Origin: DTLA01 sp034436295
GTDB lineage: Bacteria > Chloroflexota > Anaerolineae > DTLA01
Assembly: GCA_034436295.1 (NCBI GenBank)
Contig: DAOTVT010000174.1
Location: 1 to 9,710 of the forward strand
Direction of reading: 5' to 3'
Length of the DNA stretch: 9,710 nt
In this document: positions 1 through 7,299 of the stretch, piece by piece
How the letters are laid out: the number at the start of each line of letters is the position of its first letter
How positions within the stretch are numbered: position 1 is the first letter of the stretch
Notes under the pieces: model-generated
Told to the model about the DNA's origin: nothing
Databases searched by the model: none
What the model saw: only the letters and a program-made list of their open reading frames with translations
Made by a program: the position numbers and the translations under genes

Positions 1-25
1 GGGGGCGGGCACGGCCAGGCGCGGG

Positions 26-1105
26 CTACCGCCGGAATCGGCGCAGGAGCCACGCCCACCAGCGACGGACGGCCGCCACGAGCCAGGGCAGGTTGCGTTT
101 CGGGCGAGGCCTGCCGCCCCACTCCACCAGCGCGGCGCCCCACGTGAGGCCGGCGCCGAAGCCCACCAGCACCACGCGCTGCCCCGGCTGCAACTGCCCC
201 GCATCGGCCATCTCGCACAGGGCGATGGGGATGGAGGCGGCAGACGTGTTCCCGTAGCGGTCAATGTTCGCGTACATCTTCTCCTTCGGCACGCCCAGCC
301 GCTCGGCTGCCGCCTGCAGGATGCGCGCATTGGCCTGGTGCGCGATCACCACATCCAGGTCGGCCAGGGACAGGCCGGCCTGTTCCAGCACCTTGCGGGT
401 GGCCTCGGGGATGATCTTCGCCGCAAAGCGGAAGACTTTCTGCCCGTCCATCCGTATCGTGTGCAGGTTCTCGGCCACCGTCTCCGCCGAGGCGGGCTTG
501 CGCGACCCGCCTGCCGGCAGGATGAGCCAATCGGCGCCCGCGCCGTCGGCGCCCAGGTGCGTGGCCAGGATGCCGCCCGGGCCGTTGGCCTGTCCCAGGA
601 GCACCGCGCCCGCGCCATCGCCGAAAAGCACGCACGTGCCCCGATCCGTCCAGTTCGTGATGCGCGACAGGGTCTCTGCGCCGATGACGAGGGCGTACCG
701 GTAGGCGCCGGCCTCAATGGCGTGAGCGCCCAGAGCCAGCGCGTAGATGAACCCCGAGCAGCCCGCGCCCAGGTCAAACGCGGCGGCGCGGGTGGCGCCG
801 ATGCCGCGCTGTACCAGGCAGGCCGTGGCCGGAAAGAGGTAGTCCGGCGTGGCCGTCGCGACGATGATGAGGTCAATGGCGAGCGGGTCGGCGCTGGCGG
901 TCGCCAGGGCGCGCTCGGCTGCGATGATGGCCATGGACGCGGTCGTCTCGTCGGCGTCGGCCAGTCGCCGCTCGCGGATGCCGGTGCGCTCCACGATCCA
1001 CTCGTCCGAGGTGTCCACCATCTGCGCCAAGTCGGCATTGGTGAGGACGCGGCGGGGCACATACGCGCCCCACCCGATGATCTGCGCTTTGATTCCCTTG
1101 CTCAT
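26..1105 (-). CDS. fabH: 3-oxoacyl-ACP synthase III (KAS III)
   Basis: Condenses an acyl-CoA primer (usually acetyl-CoA) with malonyl-ACP to start fatty-acid synthesis in the cytoplasm. The Cys-His-Asn triad is visible: C116 in DLGAGCSGF, H256 in IAHQANARI and N286 in YGNTSAAS. The N-terminal TSDEWIVERTGIRERR block (about residues 32-47) is typical of FabH. The ATG at 1105 is chosen because family homology begins there and because it forms an ATGA overlap with the fabF stop; the reading frame stays open upstream to 1219, but only by running into fabF. It is the last gene of the operon seen here. The protein is 359 residues, longer than the usual 315-335: the normal fold ends near GLTWGAALVEW (residue 329) and a 30-residue basic, Trp-rich tail ending RRWWAWLLRRFRR follows. 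The enzyme assignment is firm; acyl-CoA primer preference cannot be read from the sequence. Confidence 0.96.
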   Translation of the reverse strand: MSKGIKAQIIGWGAYVPRRVLTNADLAQMVDTSDEWIVERTGIRERRLADADETTASMAIIAAERALATASADPLAIDLIIVATATPDYLFPATACLVQRGIGATRAAAFDLGAGCSGFIYALALGAHAIEAGAYRYALVIGAETLSRITNWTDRGTCVLFGDGAGAVLLGQANGPGGILATHLGADGAGADWLILPAGGSRKPASAETVAENLHTIRMDGQKVFRFAAKIIPEATRKVLEQAGLSLADLDVVIAHQANARILQAAAERLGVPKEKMYANIDRYGNTSAASIPIALCEMADAGQLQPGQRVVLVGFGAGLTWGAALVEWGGRPRPKRNLPWLVAAVRRWWAWLLRRFRR

Positions 1106-2340
1106 GGGTATCTTCCCAACGCCAGCGAGGCGTTGTGGCCTCCGAAGCCGAAGGAGTTGGACAGTGCCACCCGAATGGGCATTGGGCGGGCGCGGTTCGG
1201 CGTGTAGTCCAAATCGCACTCGGGGTCGGGCGTCTCGTAGTTGATGGTGGGCGGGATGACGCCCTCTTCCAGCGCCTTGGCGGTGATGATGGCTTCCACG
1301 GCCCCGCTGGCCCCCAGGAGATGGCCCATGACCGACTTGGTGGAACTGACGGCAAGGCGGTAGGCGTGGTCGCCGAAGACCGACTTGATGGCGATGGTTT
1401 CGGCGCGGTCGTTGAGGGGCGTGCTCGTGCCATGCGCGTTGATGTATTCCACGTCGGTGGGCGCAAGGCCGGCGTCCCTAAGCGCGCCGGCCATGGCCAG
1501 GGCAGCGCCCGCCCCGTTTTCCAGCGGCGCGGTGATGTGGTAGGCGTCGGCGGAGAGACCGTAGCCGAGGATTTCGGCGTAGATGTGCGCGCCGCGCGCC
1601 TGGGCGTCCTCCAGTTTTTCCAGCACCAGGATGCCCGCCCCTTCGCCCATGACGAACCCATCGCGATGGGCGTCAAACGGGCGGCAGGCGCGGGTCGGCT
1701 CGTCGTTGCGCCGCGAGATGGCGCCCATGACGTTGAAGGCCGCGATGGCGAGGCGGAGGATGCCCGCTTCGGCTGCGCCGCAGATGGCCTTGTCCACCCG
1801 CCCGTGTCGGATCATCATGGCGGCCTCGCCGATGCAGTTGGCGCCGCTGGCGCACGCCGAGATGACCGCCAGGTTGGGGCCGCGAATCCCGTACTCAATG
1901 GCGATGTTGCCGGCGGCGGTGTCGGCGAGGACCATGGGGATAAAGAACGGGCTGACGCGCCGAGGGCCGCGCTCGTCCAGCGCGTGGAGTTGCTGGGCCA
2001 GCGTGGCCATGCCGCCGATGCCGGTGCCCACGATGACGGCGATGCGCTCGTTGTCGCCCGCGAAGGTCAGCCCCGCGTCGGCCACGGCCTGGCGCGCGGC
2101 AGCCAGGGCGAACTGACTGTAGCGGTCCATGGTGCGTGCGGCTTTCGCGCCGAACAGGGCCACGGGGTCAAAATCCTTGACCTCGGCGGCAATCTGGGTT
2201 TCCAGGTCCGAGGCGTCAAACAGGGTGATCGGGCCGACTCCTGATTTCCCATCCACGACGTTGCGCCACATGGTGGGGACATCGTTCCCAACGGGCGTTA
2301 CGGCTCCTACGCCGGTGATGACCACTCGGGTTTGTGGCAT
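1102..2340 (-). CDS. fabF: 3-oxoacyl-ACP synthase II (KAS II)
   Basis: Elongating condensing enzyme: joins acyl-ACP to malonyl-ACP with loss of CO2. The protein is 412 residues, normal for FabF. The Cys-His-His catalytic set is at C163 (SACASGANC), H303 (NAHGTSTPLND) and H340 (KSVMGHLLGASG), with K335 in the same motif; these numbers match those usually quoted for E. coli FabF. The C-terminal SNSFGFGGHNASL block is present. The start at 2340 is set by AGGAGG at 2346-2351, five bases upstream; an in-frame ATG at 2364 would add eight non-conserved residues. It follows fabG by 36 bp and overlaps fabH by 4 bp (ATGA), suggesting translational coupling. In many bacteria acpP sits between fabG and fabF; here the gap is too small for it. 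FabB is an alternative name for such enzymes, but length and motifs favour FabF. Confidence 0.97.
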   Translation of the reverse strand: MPQTRVVITGVGAVTPVGNDVPTMWRNVVDGKSGVGPITLFDASDLETQIAAEVKDFDPVALFGAKAARTMDRYSQFALAAARQAVADAGLTFAGDNERIAVIVGTGIGGMATLAQQLHALDERGPRRVSPFFIPMVLADTAAGNIAIEYGIRGPNLAVISACASGANCIGEAAMMIRHGRVDKAICGAAEAGILRLAIAAFNVMGAISRRNDEPTRACRPFDAHRDGFVMGEGAGILVLEKLEDAQARGAHIYAEILGYGLSADAYHITAPLENGAGAALAMAGALRDAGLAPTDVEYINAHGTSTPLNDRAETIAIKSVFGDHAYRLAVSSTKSVMGHLLGASGAVEAIITAKALEEGVIPPTINYETPDPECDLDYTPNRARPMPIRVALSNSFGFGGHNASLALGRYP

Positions 2341-2376
2341 ATATGCCTCCTGTGTTGGGCGCAATGGATTGCAGCC

Positions 2377-3123
2377 CTACTGCATGATAAGTCCGCCGTC
2401 CACGCTGAGCACCTGGCCGGTGATGAAGTCGGCGTCGGGCGAGACGAGGAACGCGACGGCGGCGGCGATGTCTTCGGGCGTCGCGGCGCGCCGCAGGGGC
2501 GTGAACGCGAGCCAGTTCTGCACCATCTCCTGGGGGAGCGACGCGGTCAGGTCCGTGGGGACGTAGCCCGGCGCGACGGCGTTGACCGTGATGTTGCGCG
2601 GGCCGACCTCCTTGGCCAGCGACTTGGTGAGGCCGAGGAGCCCGGCCTTGGCCGCGGCGTAGTTCACCTGGCCCGCCTGGCCCGCAAGGCCCGCGACGGA
2701 TGTGATGTTCACGATGCGGCCGTAGCGTTGGCGCATCATCGGGCGGATGACGGCGCGGCAACAGTTGAACGCCCCTTTGAGGCATGTGTCCACGACGATG
2801 TCCCAGTCCTGTTCGGTCATGGACGCCAGGAGCGTGTCGCGCGTGGTGCCGGCGTTGTTCACGAGGATGTCCACGCGCCCAAACGCGGCGATGGTCTCGG
2901 CGATAAGTCGCTCGGCCTCGGCGAAGGCGCTCACGTCGGCCTGGATGGCTTTGGCGCGCCCGCCGCGACGTTCTATCTCCGCGACGACCTCGGCCGCCTC
3001 CGCCGCGGCGCTGCGATAGTTGACGACGACCGTCGCGCCCGCTGCCGCCAGGCGCAACGCAATGGCCCGGCCTATCCCGCGCGAAGCGCCGGTTACCACG
3101 GCCACCTTCCCATCCAGAATCAT
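2377..3123 (-). CDS. fabG: 3-oxoacyl-ACP reductase
   Basis: NADPH-dependent short-chain dehydrogenase that reduces 3-oxoacyl-ACP to 3-hydroxyacyl-ACP. The protein is 248 residues, the standard FabG length. The cofactor motif TGASRGIG is at residues 11-18, NNAG at 89-92, and the catalytic Ser-Tyr-Lys set is S142, Y155 and K159 (NYAAAKAG). The C-terminal FITGQVLSVDGGLIM block is typical of FabG rather than of unrelated SDR enzymes. A GGAGGG ribosome site (3131-3136) lies seven bases before the ATG. It follows fabD after a 141-bp gap, the longest within the operon, which contains a GC-rich inverted repeat. Position between fabD and fabF supports a role in fatty-acid elongation. Other SDR substrates cannot be excluded from sequence alone but are unlikely in this context. 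Confidence 0.95.
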   Translation of the reverse strand: MILDGKVAVVTGASRGIGRAIALRLAAAGATVVVNYRSAAAEAAEVVAEIERRGGRAKAIQADVSAFAEAERLIAETIAAFGRVDILVNNAGTTRDTLLASMTEQDWDIVVDTCLKGAFNCCRAVIRPMMRQRYGRIVNITSVAGLAGQAGQVNYAAAKAGLLGLTKSLAKEVGPRNITVNAVAPGYVPTDLTASLPQEMVQNWLAFTPLRRAATPEDIAAAVAFLVSPDADFITGQVLSVDGGLIMQ

Positions 3124-3165
3124 CTCCGATCCCTCCCGTAATTACATGTGCGCATTGCATCCGGG

Positions 3166-3177
3166 ATTCGCACGAAT
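3166..3177. promoter_or_regulatory. Short palindrome in the fabD-fabG gap
   Basis: ATTCG and CGAAT arms are separated by two bases, upstream of fabG. It could be an operator for a local regulator, but 5-bp arms can arise by chance and no well-placed -35/-10 pair is visible around it. Confidence 0.2.
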
Positions 3178-3225
3178 TCGCGGCCGCTGTCTTCCTGCGC
3201 GAAGCCGTGCGGGCCAGATCTTGCG

Positions 3226-3258
3226 GCGCGGGGCCTCGCGCCCGATGTCGCCCCGCGC
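3226..3258 (-). other. GC-rich inverted repeat after fabD
   Basis: A perfect 9-bp stem (GCGCGGGGC with GCCCCGCGC) around a 15-base loop begins seven bases after the fabD stop codon in the direction of transcription. No T-run follows on the transcribed strand, so it is not a classical intrinsic terminator. It could act as a pause, partial attenuator or mRNA-stability hairpin that lowers expression of fabG-fabF-fabH relative to the upstream genes. Confidence 0.35.
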
Positions 3259-3264
3259 GGCCCG

Positions 3265-4230
3265 CTACCGGCCCGACTGCGCAAAAGCGATCACCGCGTC
3301 GGGGTCGCCGATGGCGACGGCGCAGGCCGCACCGGCGATTCGGCTCACGAGGCCCGTGAGCACGCTCCCCGGCCCGATCTCCACGAAGTGGCTCGCTCCG
3401 CGCCGGGCCAATTCGCGTATGGACTGGGTCCACCGCACGGGCGCGGTCAACTGCTCCACCAACTCGCGCCTGACCTCATCGGGGTCTTGGAGCGGGCGGG
3501 CGTCCACATTGCCCACGATGGGCGCGGCGGGTCGGCGCAGGGCCACCGCATGCACCGCGCGGCGGAGACCTTCGGCGGCGTGCGCCATGAGCCTGGAGTG
3601 GGCCGCGATGGATACCGCAAGGCGAATCACGCGACGCGCGCCGGCCTGCTTGGCGAGTTCCTCCGCGCGTTCCAGCGCGCGGACGTCGCCCGATAGGACG
3701 ATCTGTCCCGGGGCGTTGTCGTTGGCGATCTGGATGACCTGGCCGCTCTCGGACACCTGCCGGCAAATCGCGTCAAGGACGTCGGCATCCAGCCCGATGA
3801 CCGCCAACATGCCGCCGGGGTTGGTCTTGCCTGCCTCGGCCATGAGTTGGCCGCGCAGCCGCACCAGGTGCAGCCCGTCGGCGAAGGACAGCGCGCCCGA
3901 AGCCACCAGCGCCGAGTATTCGCCCAGGCTGTGGCCCACGTAGTAGTCCGGCTTTATCGCACGGCCTGCCGCCTCTTCCAGCGCGCGCAGCGCCGCGATG
4001 CTCGTGGTCAGGATCGCCGGCTGGGCGTTGGCGGTGTCGGTGAGCGTTTCCGCCGGACCTTCAAAGCACAGCGCGCTCAGGCGAAAGCCGAGGGTGTCGT
4101 CGGCCTCCTCAAATGTCCTGCGGGCGCTGGCGAATCGTTCGGCAAGCGCCTTTCCCATGCCCACGTGCTGGGAGCCTTGCCCCGGGAACTGGAAGACCAG
4201 GCGGGGCGCGCCCTGTGCGTCGGATTCCAT
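3265..4230 (-). CDS. fabD: Malonyl-CoA:ACP transacylase
   Basis: Transfers malonyl from CoA to acyl carrier protein, supplying the extender unit for FabH and FabF. The protein is 321 residues, close to the usual 305-320. FPGQGSQ is at residues 15-21. The nucleophile elbow GHSLGEYSAL has catalytic S101. R126 sits in the conserved RGQLM segment and H211 in the SIAAHSRLM segment that carries the second catalytic residue. The C-terminal QLTAPVRW and VEIGPGSVLTGL blocks are also family hallmarks. Start ATG at 4230 has GGAGG at 4239-4243, eight bases upstream. It lies 20 bp after fabK. The first nine residues are not conserved in the family, and no better internal start is visible. Confidence 0.96.
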   Translation of the reverse strand: MESDAQGAPRLVFQFPGQGSQHVGMGKALAERFASARRTFEEADDTLGFRLSALCFEGPAETLTDTANAQPAILTTSIAALRALEEAAGRAIKPDYYVGHSLGEYSALVASGALSFADGLHLVRLRGQLMAEAGKTNPGGMLAVIGLDADVLDAICRQVSESGQVIQIANDNAPGQIVLSGDVRALERAEELAKQAGARRVIRLAVSIAAHSRLMAHAAEGLRRAVHAVALRRPAAPIVGNVDARPLQDPDEVRRELVEQLTAPVRWTQSIRELARRGASHFVEIGPGSVLTGLVSRIAGAACAVAIGDPDAVIAFAQSGR

Positions 4231-4250
4231 GTCGTCAACCTCCGCAAGAA

Positions 4251-5198
4251 TCAGGCCGCGGCCCAGGCGTTCAGCCGTTGCAGGTGCGCCTCGGCCTCGG
4301 CCATGATGCGCTCAATGAGCACCCGCACCGGCACGATGTCGCGCACCAGGCCCGCAATCTGGCCGGCCATGACCGAGCCGTTGACCACGTCGCCTTCCAT
4401 GGCGGCCAGGCGCAACTTGCCGGTGCCGAACTCAATGACCTCGGCCTCGGTCGCGCCCGTCTTTTCCATCTCGGCGAAGCGCGTGGTCATCTGATTGCGG
4501 ATGGCGCGCACGGGATGGCCGAGGGAGTGGCCGGTGGTTACGGTGGCGCGGTCGTTGGCGCGCAGGATGCGCTCCTTGTAGTTGGGGTGCACCTTGCACT
4601 CCTCGGTGCAGATGAAGCGGGTGCCCATCTGGATGCCCACGGCGCCCAACGCCAGGGCAGCCAGAAGCCCGCGCCCATCGGCGAACCCGCCCGCGGCAAT
4701 GACGGGGATATCCACGGCGTCCACGACTTGGGGCACCAGGGGCAAGGTGGCCACGTCGCCGATGTGCCCGCCCGATTCCATCCCCTCCGCCACGACCGCG
4801 TCCACGCCGTCGCGCGCCAGGCGCACCGCCAGGGCCACCGAACCGACGACGGGGATGACCTTGATGCCCGCGGCTTTCAGGCGCGGCACGATGGCCGAAG
4901 GGCTGCCCGCGCCCGTCATGACCACGGGCACGCCCTCGTCTATGCAGATTTGCACGATGTCGTTGACGAACGGCGAGAACAGGGGGATGTTGACGCCGAA
5001 CGGGTTGCGCGTGAGCGCCTTCGTCTTGCGCACCTCATCGCGGACGTAGTCGGGGGGAGCGTTGCCGCCGCCCAGCACGCCCAGGCCGCCCGCCTCTGAG
5101 ACGGCGGCCACCAGTTCGGCGGTGGCCACCCAGGCCATGCCGCCCTGGATGATGGGATATCGGATTCCCAGCATATCGCACAACACGGTTCGTATCAC
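4251..5198 (-). CDS. fabK: Enoyl-ACP reductase II (FMN, FabK type)
   Basis: Flavin-dependent reduction of trans-2-enoyl-ACP, the last step of each elongation cycle; this family replaces FabI in some bacteria and is generally insensitive to triclosan. The protein is 315 residues, usual for FabK. The N-terminal PIIQGGMAWV (15-24), the EGMESGGHIG motif (138-147) with H145 at the position of the pneumococcal catalytic His, AAGGFADGRG (168-177) and MGTRFICTEE (191-200) for FMN phosphate binding mark the nitronate monooxygenase/FabK superfamily. EGM-x-x-GGHIG and the fab operon setting favour FabK over nitronate monooxygenase. The start is GTG at 5198, supported by GGAGG at 5204-5208 five bases upstream; no ATG lies nearby in frame before conserved sequence. 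It sits 37 bp after accB and 20 bp before fabD. Confidence 0.93.
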   Translation of the reverse strand: MIRTVLCDMLGIRYPIIQGGMAWVATAELVAAVSEAGGLGVLGGGNAPPDYVRDEVRKTKALTRNPFGVNIPLFSPFVNDIVQICIDEGVPVVMTGAGSPSAIVPRLKAAGIKVIPVVGSVALAVRLARDGVDAVVAEGMESGGHIGDVATLPLVPQVVDAVDIPVIAAGGFADGRGLLAALALGAVGIQMGTRFICTEECKVHPNYKERILRANDRATVTTGHSLGHPVRAIRNQMTTRFAEMEKTGATEAEVIEFGTGKLRLAAMEGDVVNGSVMAGQIAGLVRDIVPVRVLIERIMAEAEAHLQRLNAWAAA

Positions 5199-5235
5199 CT
5201 TTACCTCCCCAACGGATGTGGTTTTGCCATTTGCC

Positions 5236-5793
5236 TCACGCGATGGTCAGGAGCGCGTCGCCATCGCGGACGACAGCGCCCGCCTGCACGTGGATGCCGC
5301 GCACGCTGCCCGCGCGCGGCGCGCGAATCTCGTTTTCCATCTTCATGGACTCCAGGATGGCGACGAGTTGGTTCTCGGCCACAGGCTCACCCTCGCCCAC
5401 GCAGATTTCCGCCACCAGGCCGCACAGGGGAGCGCGCACGACGACCTCGCCCTCGGCCGTGGCGCTTCGCCCTCGGCTGGGGTGGAGCGCCTCGTCGTGC
5501 ACCTGGATGCGGTGCACCTTGCCTCGCACCAGGGCGTAGTACGTCCCGCCGCGCTCGTCCACCAGCACCTCGTAGGAAGCGTCGTTGACCAGCAGCGAGT
5601 ACAGCGACAGCCCTTGAATCTCCGACACGTCCAGGCGGAACGTGCGGCCCTCCATCGCCAGCGTGCCGTCGGGCATCAGCGTAACGGTCAGCGGCGTCCC
5701 GTCCACCTCCACGCGATAGGTTATCGGCCTACTGCCATCCAGCGTCCGAGCATTTTCCAATTGGAATCTCCATTTCGGGTCGGTTGGGCGCAT
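5236..5793 (-). CDS. accB: Biotin carboxyl carrier protein (acyl-CoA carboxylase type)
   Basis: Carries carboxybiotin between biotin carboxylase and a carboxyltransferase. The C-terminal biotinyl domain (about residues 117-185) has the acceptor lysine K151 in ESMKMENEI. That is a variant of the common AMKM; Glu-Ser-Met-Lys-Met is less usual but keeps the Met-Lys-Met core. Residues 25-100 form a beta-rich region (ITYRVEVDG, SYEVLVDERGG, YYALVRGKVHRIQV), more like the linker/BT region of propionyl- or methylcrotonyl-CoA carboxylases than the Pro/Ala hinge of E. coli AccB, so acetyl-CoA specificity is inferred only from context. The ATG start at 5793 overlaps accC by 73 bases and has only a weak AGGTG site. 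A TTG at 5760 preceded by GGAG at seven bases is an alternative; both still overlap accC. Length is 185 residues from the ATG. Confidence 0.88.
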   Translation of the reverse strand: MRPTDPKWRFQLENARTLDGSRPITYRVEVDGTPLTVTLMPDGTLAMEGRTFRLDVSEIQGLSLYSLLVNDASYEVLVDERGGTYYALVRGKVHRIQVHDEALHPSRGRSATAEGEVVVRAPLCGLVAEICVGEGEPVAENQLVAILESMKMENEIRAPRAGSVRGIHVQAGAVVRDGDALLTIA

Positions 5794-7229
5794 GTCTGCA
5801 CCTGGGAGGGGCGCAGCGCCCTGGCCCGGTGGTGTAGCAGCGCCGCAAGGACCGCGGCCGCGCGCAGGTCGTCCAGCGAGGCGGCGCGCTCCGCGTAGGC
5901 GGCCTGCTCCAGGAAACTGGTGTCCACATATCCGCCCTGGAATCGCGGGTCGTCCAGGATTTCCTGGTGCAGGGGGATGTTGGTGCGTATGCCCATGATG
6001 CGGTACTCGTCCAGCGCGCGCCTCATGCGCACCAGCGCCTCGCCACGGGTCTCGCCCCACGCGATGACCTTGGCGATGAGGGAATCGTAGTAGGGCGTGA
6101 TCTCCAGCCCTTCGTGGATGCCGCTTTCCACGCGGATTCCCGGCCCCGAAGGCTCGCGCATGTGCGAGATTTTCCCGACGGATGGGCGGAAGTCGTCAAA
6201 CGGGTTTTCGGCCAGGATGCGGCATTCTATGGCCCAGCCTCGGAGTCGCACGTCCTCCTGGGCCAGGCGCAGCCGCCGACCGGCTGCGATGCGGAGTTGC
6301 TCCTTGACGATGTCCACGCCGGTAACCATTTCCGTCGTGGGGTGTTCTACTTGCAAGCGGGGATTGATCTCAAGGAAGTAGAAGTTCTGCTGGTCGTCCA
6401 GCAGGAACTCCACGGTACCCGCGTTGACATAATCGGCAGCGCGCGCGGCGGCGACGGCGGCTTCGCCCATGCGGCGGCGCAATTCCGGCGTGAGGGCGCG
6501 CGAAGGCGCTTCTTCCAGCACTTTCTGGTGATGCCTCTGGACGGAGCCTTCGCGCTCGCCCAGATGAATCACGTTGCCGTGGTGGTCGGCCAGAATCTGG
6601 AACTCAATGTGGCGGACGCCTTCCAGGACGCGCTCCAGGAAGACCGAGTCGTCGCCGAAGGCGGCCTTGGCCTCGCGGCGGGCCAGCGCCAGGGCCTCGG
6701 GGAATTCGTCCGGCCCGGTAACGAGTCGGATGCCCTTGCCGCCACCGCCGGCGGCGGCCTTGATCATCAGGGGGTAGCCCACGGCCTGGGCGGCCTGGGC
6801 CGGGTCGCCATCGGGCACGTCCCACTCGGAGCCGTGGATGACGGGCAGCCCCGCCTGGCGCATGGCGCGTCGGGCCAGAATCTTGTTGCCGGCCAGGCGC
6901 AGCGTCTGCGGCGACGGCCCCACGAACACCAGGCCCGCGTCCAGGCAGGCCCGCGCGAATTCGGGGTTCTCGGCCAGGAAGCCGTAGCCCGGGTGCACCG
7001 CGTCGGCGCCGGAGCGCCTGGCGACGTCCAGGATGCGCTCCATGTTGAGATAACTGTCGCGGGCGGGCGCGGGGCCCACGCAGTACGCCTCGTCGGCGTA
7101 GCGCACGTGCAGGGACGCCCGGTCCACCTCCGAGTAGATGGCGACGGTGCGTATCCCTAACTCGCGACAGGTGCGGATGATACGGACGGCGACTTCGCCG
7201 CGGTTGGCGATGAGAACCTTTTTCAGCAT
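5721..7229 (-). CDS. accC: Biotin carboxylase subunit
   Basis: ATP-dependent carboxylation of the biotin on the carrier protein, first half-reaction of acetyl-CoA (or other acyl-CoA) carboxylase. The N-terminal domain begins KKVLIANRGEVAVRIIR. The ATP-grasp region has K157 followed by AAAGGGGKGIR, K236 in QRHHQKVLEEAPS, and the metal/bicarbonate site FLEINPRLQVEHPTTE with E287, N289, R291 and E295. Length is 502 residues against about 450 for E. coli AccC. The extra C-terminus (about 450-502), including SNWKMLGR, resembles the longer subunits of acyl-CoA or pyruvate carboxylases. AGGAAG (7237-7242) lies seven bases before the ATG. This is the first gene of the operon, transcribed away from maoC across a 70-bp spacer. 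No carboxyltransferase subunit is in the window. Confidence 0.95.
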   Translation of the reverse strand: MLKKVLIANRGEVAVRIIRTCRELGIRTVAIYSEVDRASLHVRYADEAYCVGPAPARDSYLNMERILDVARRSGADAVHPGYGFLAENPEFARACLDAGLVFVGPSPQTLRLAGNKILARRAMRQAGLPVIHGSEWDVPDGDPAQAAQAVGYPLMIKAAAGGGGKGIRLVTGPDEFPEALALARREAKAAFGDDSVFLERVLEGVRHIEFQILADHHGNVIHLGEREGSVQRHHQKVLEEAPSRALTPELRRRMGEAAVAAARAADYVNAGTVEFLLDDQQNFYFLEINPRLQVEHPTTEMVTGVDIVKEQLRIAAGRRLRLAQEDVRLRGWAIECRILAENPFDDFRPSVGKISHMREPSGPGIRVESGIHEGLEITPYYDSLIAKVIAWGETRGEALVRMRRALDEYRIMGIRTNIPLHQEILDDPRFQGGYVDTSFLEQAAYAERAASLDDLRAAAVLAALLHHRARALRPSQVQTCAQPTRNGDSNWKMLGRWMAVGR

Positions 7230-7299
7230 GGGATGACTTCCTGAGGGTCTTTACAACGCAAACACTGCAGGGCCGAATTGGTTGCGCGGGAGGTGAACG
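7230..7299. promoter_or_regulatory. Divergent accC/maoC promoter region
   Basis: These 70 bp separate two divergently transcribed genes and must hold the operon promoter unless transcription starts elsewhere. On the minus strand TGTAAA (7250-7255) with TTCGGC 16 bases upstream is a weak -10/-35 candidate, but it would give a leader of only about 14 bases before the ATG. On the plus strand TTTACA (7250-7255) could be a -35 element but lacks a good -10 partner. Ribosome sites at both ends (AGGAAG for accC, GGGAGG at 7288-7293 for maoC) are clear. Confidence 0.45.

Noticed and set aside
1106..1219. An upstream extension of fabH by 38 residues
   Set aside because: It lies inside fabF in another frame, shows no FabH similarity, and the ATG at 1105 overlaps the fabF stop in the standard coupled arrangement.
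3134..3146. TGTAAT (minus strand, 3141-3146) as a -10 element for fabG
   Set aside because: The start of transcription would fall inside the ribosome binding site and no acceptable -35 lies 16-18 bases upstream.
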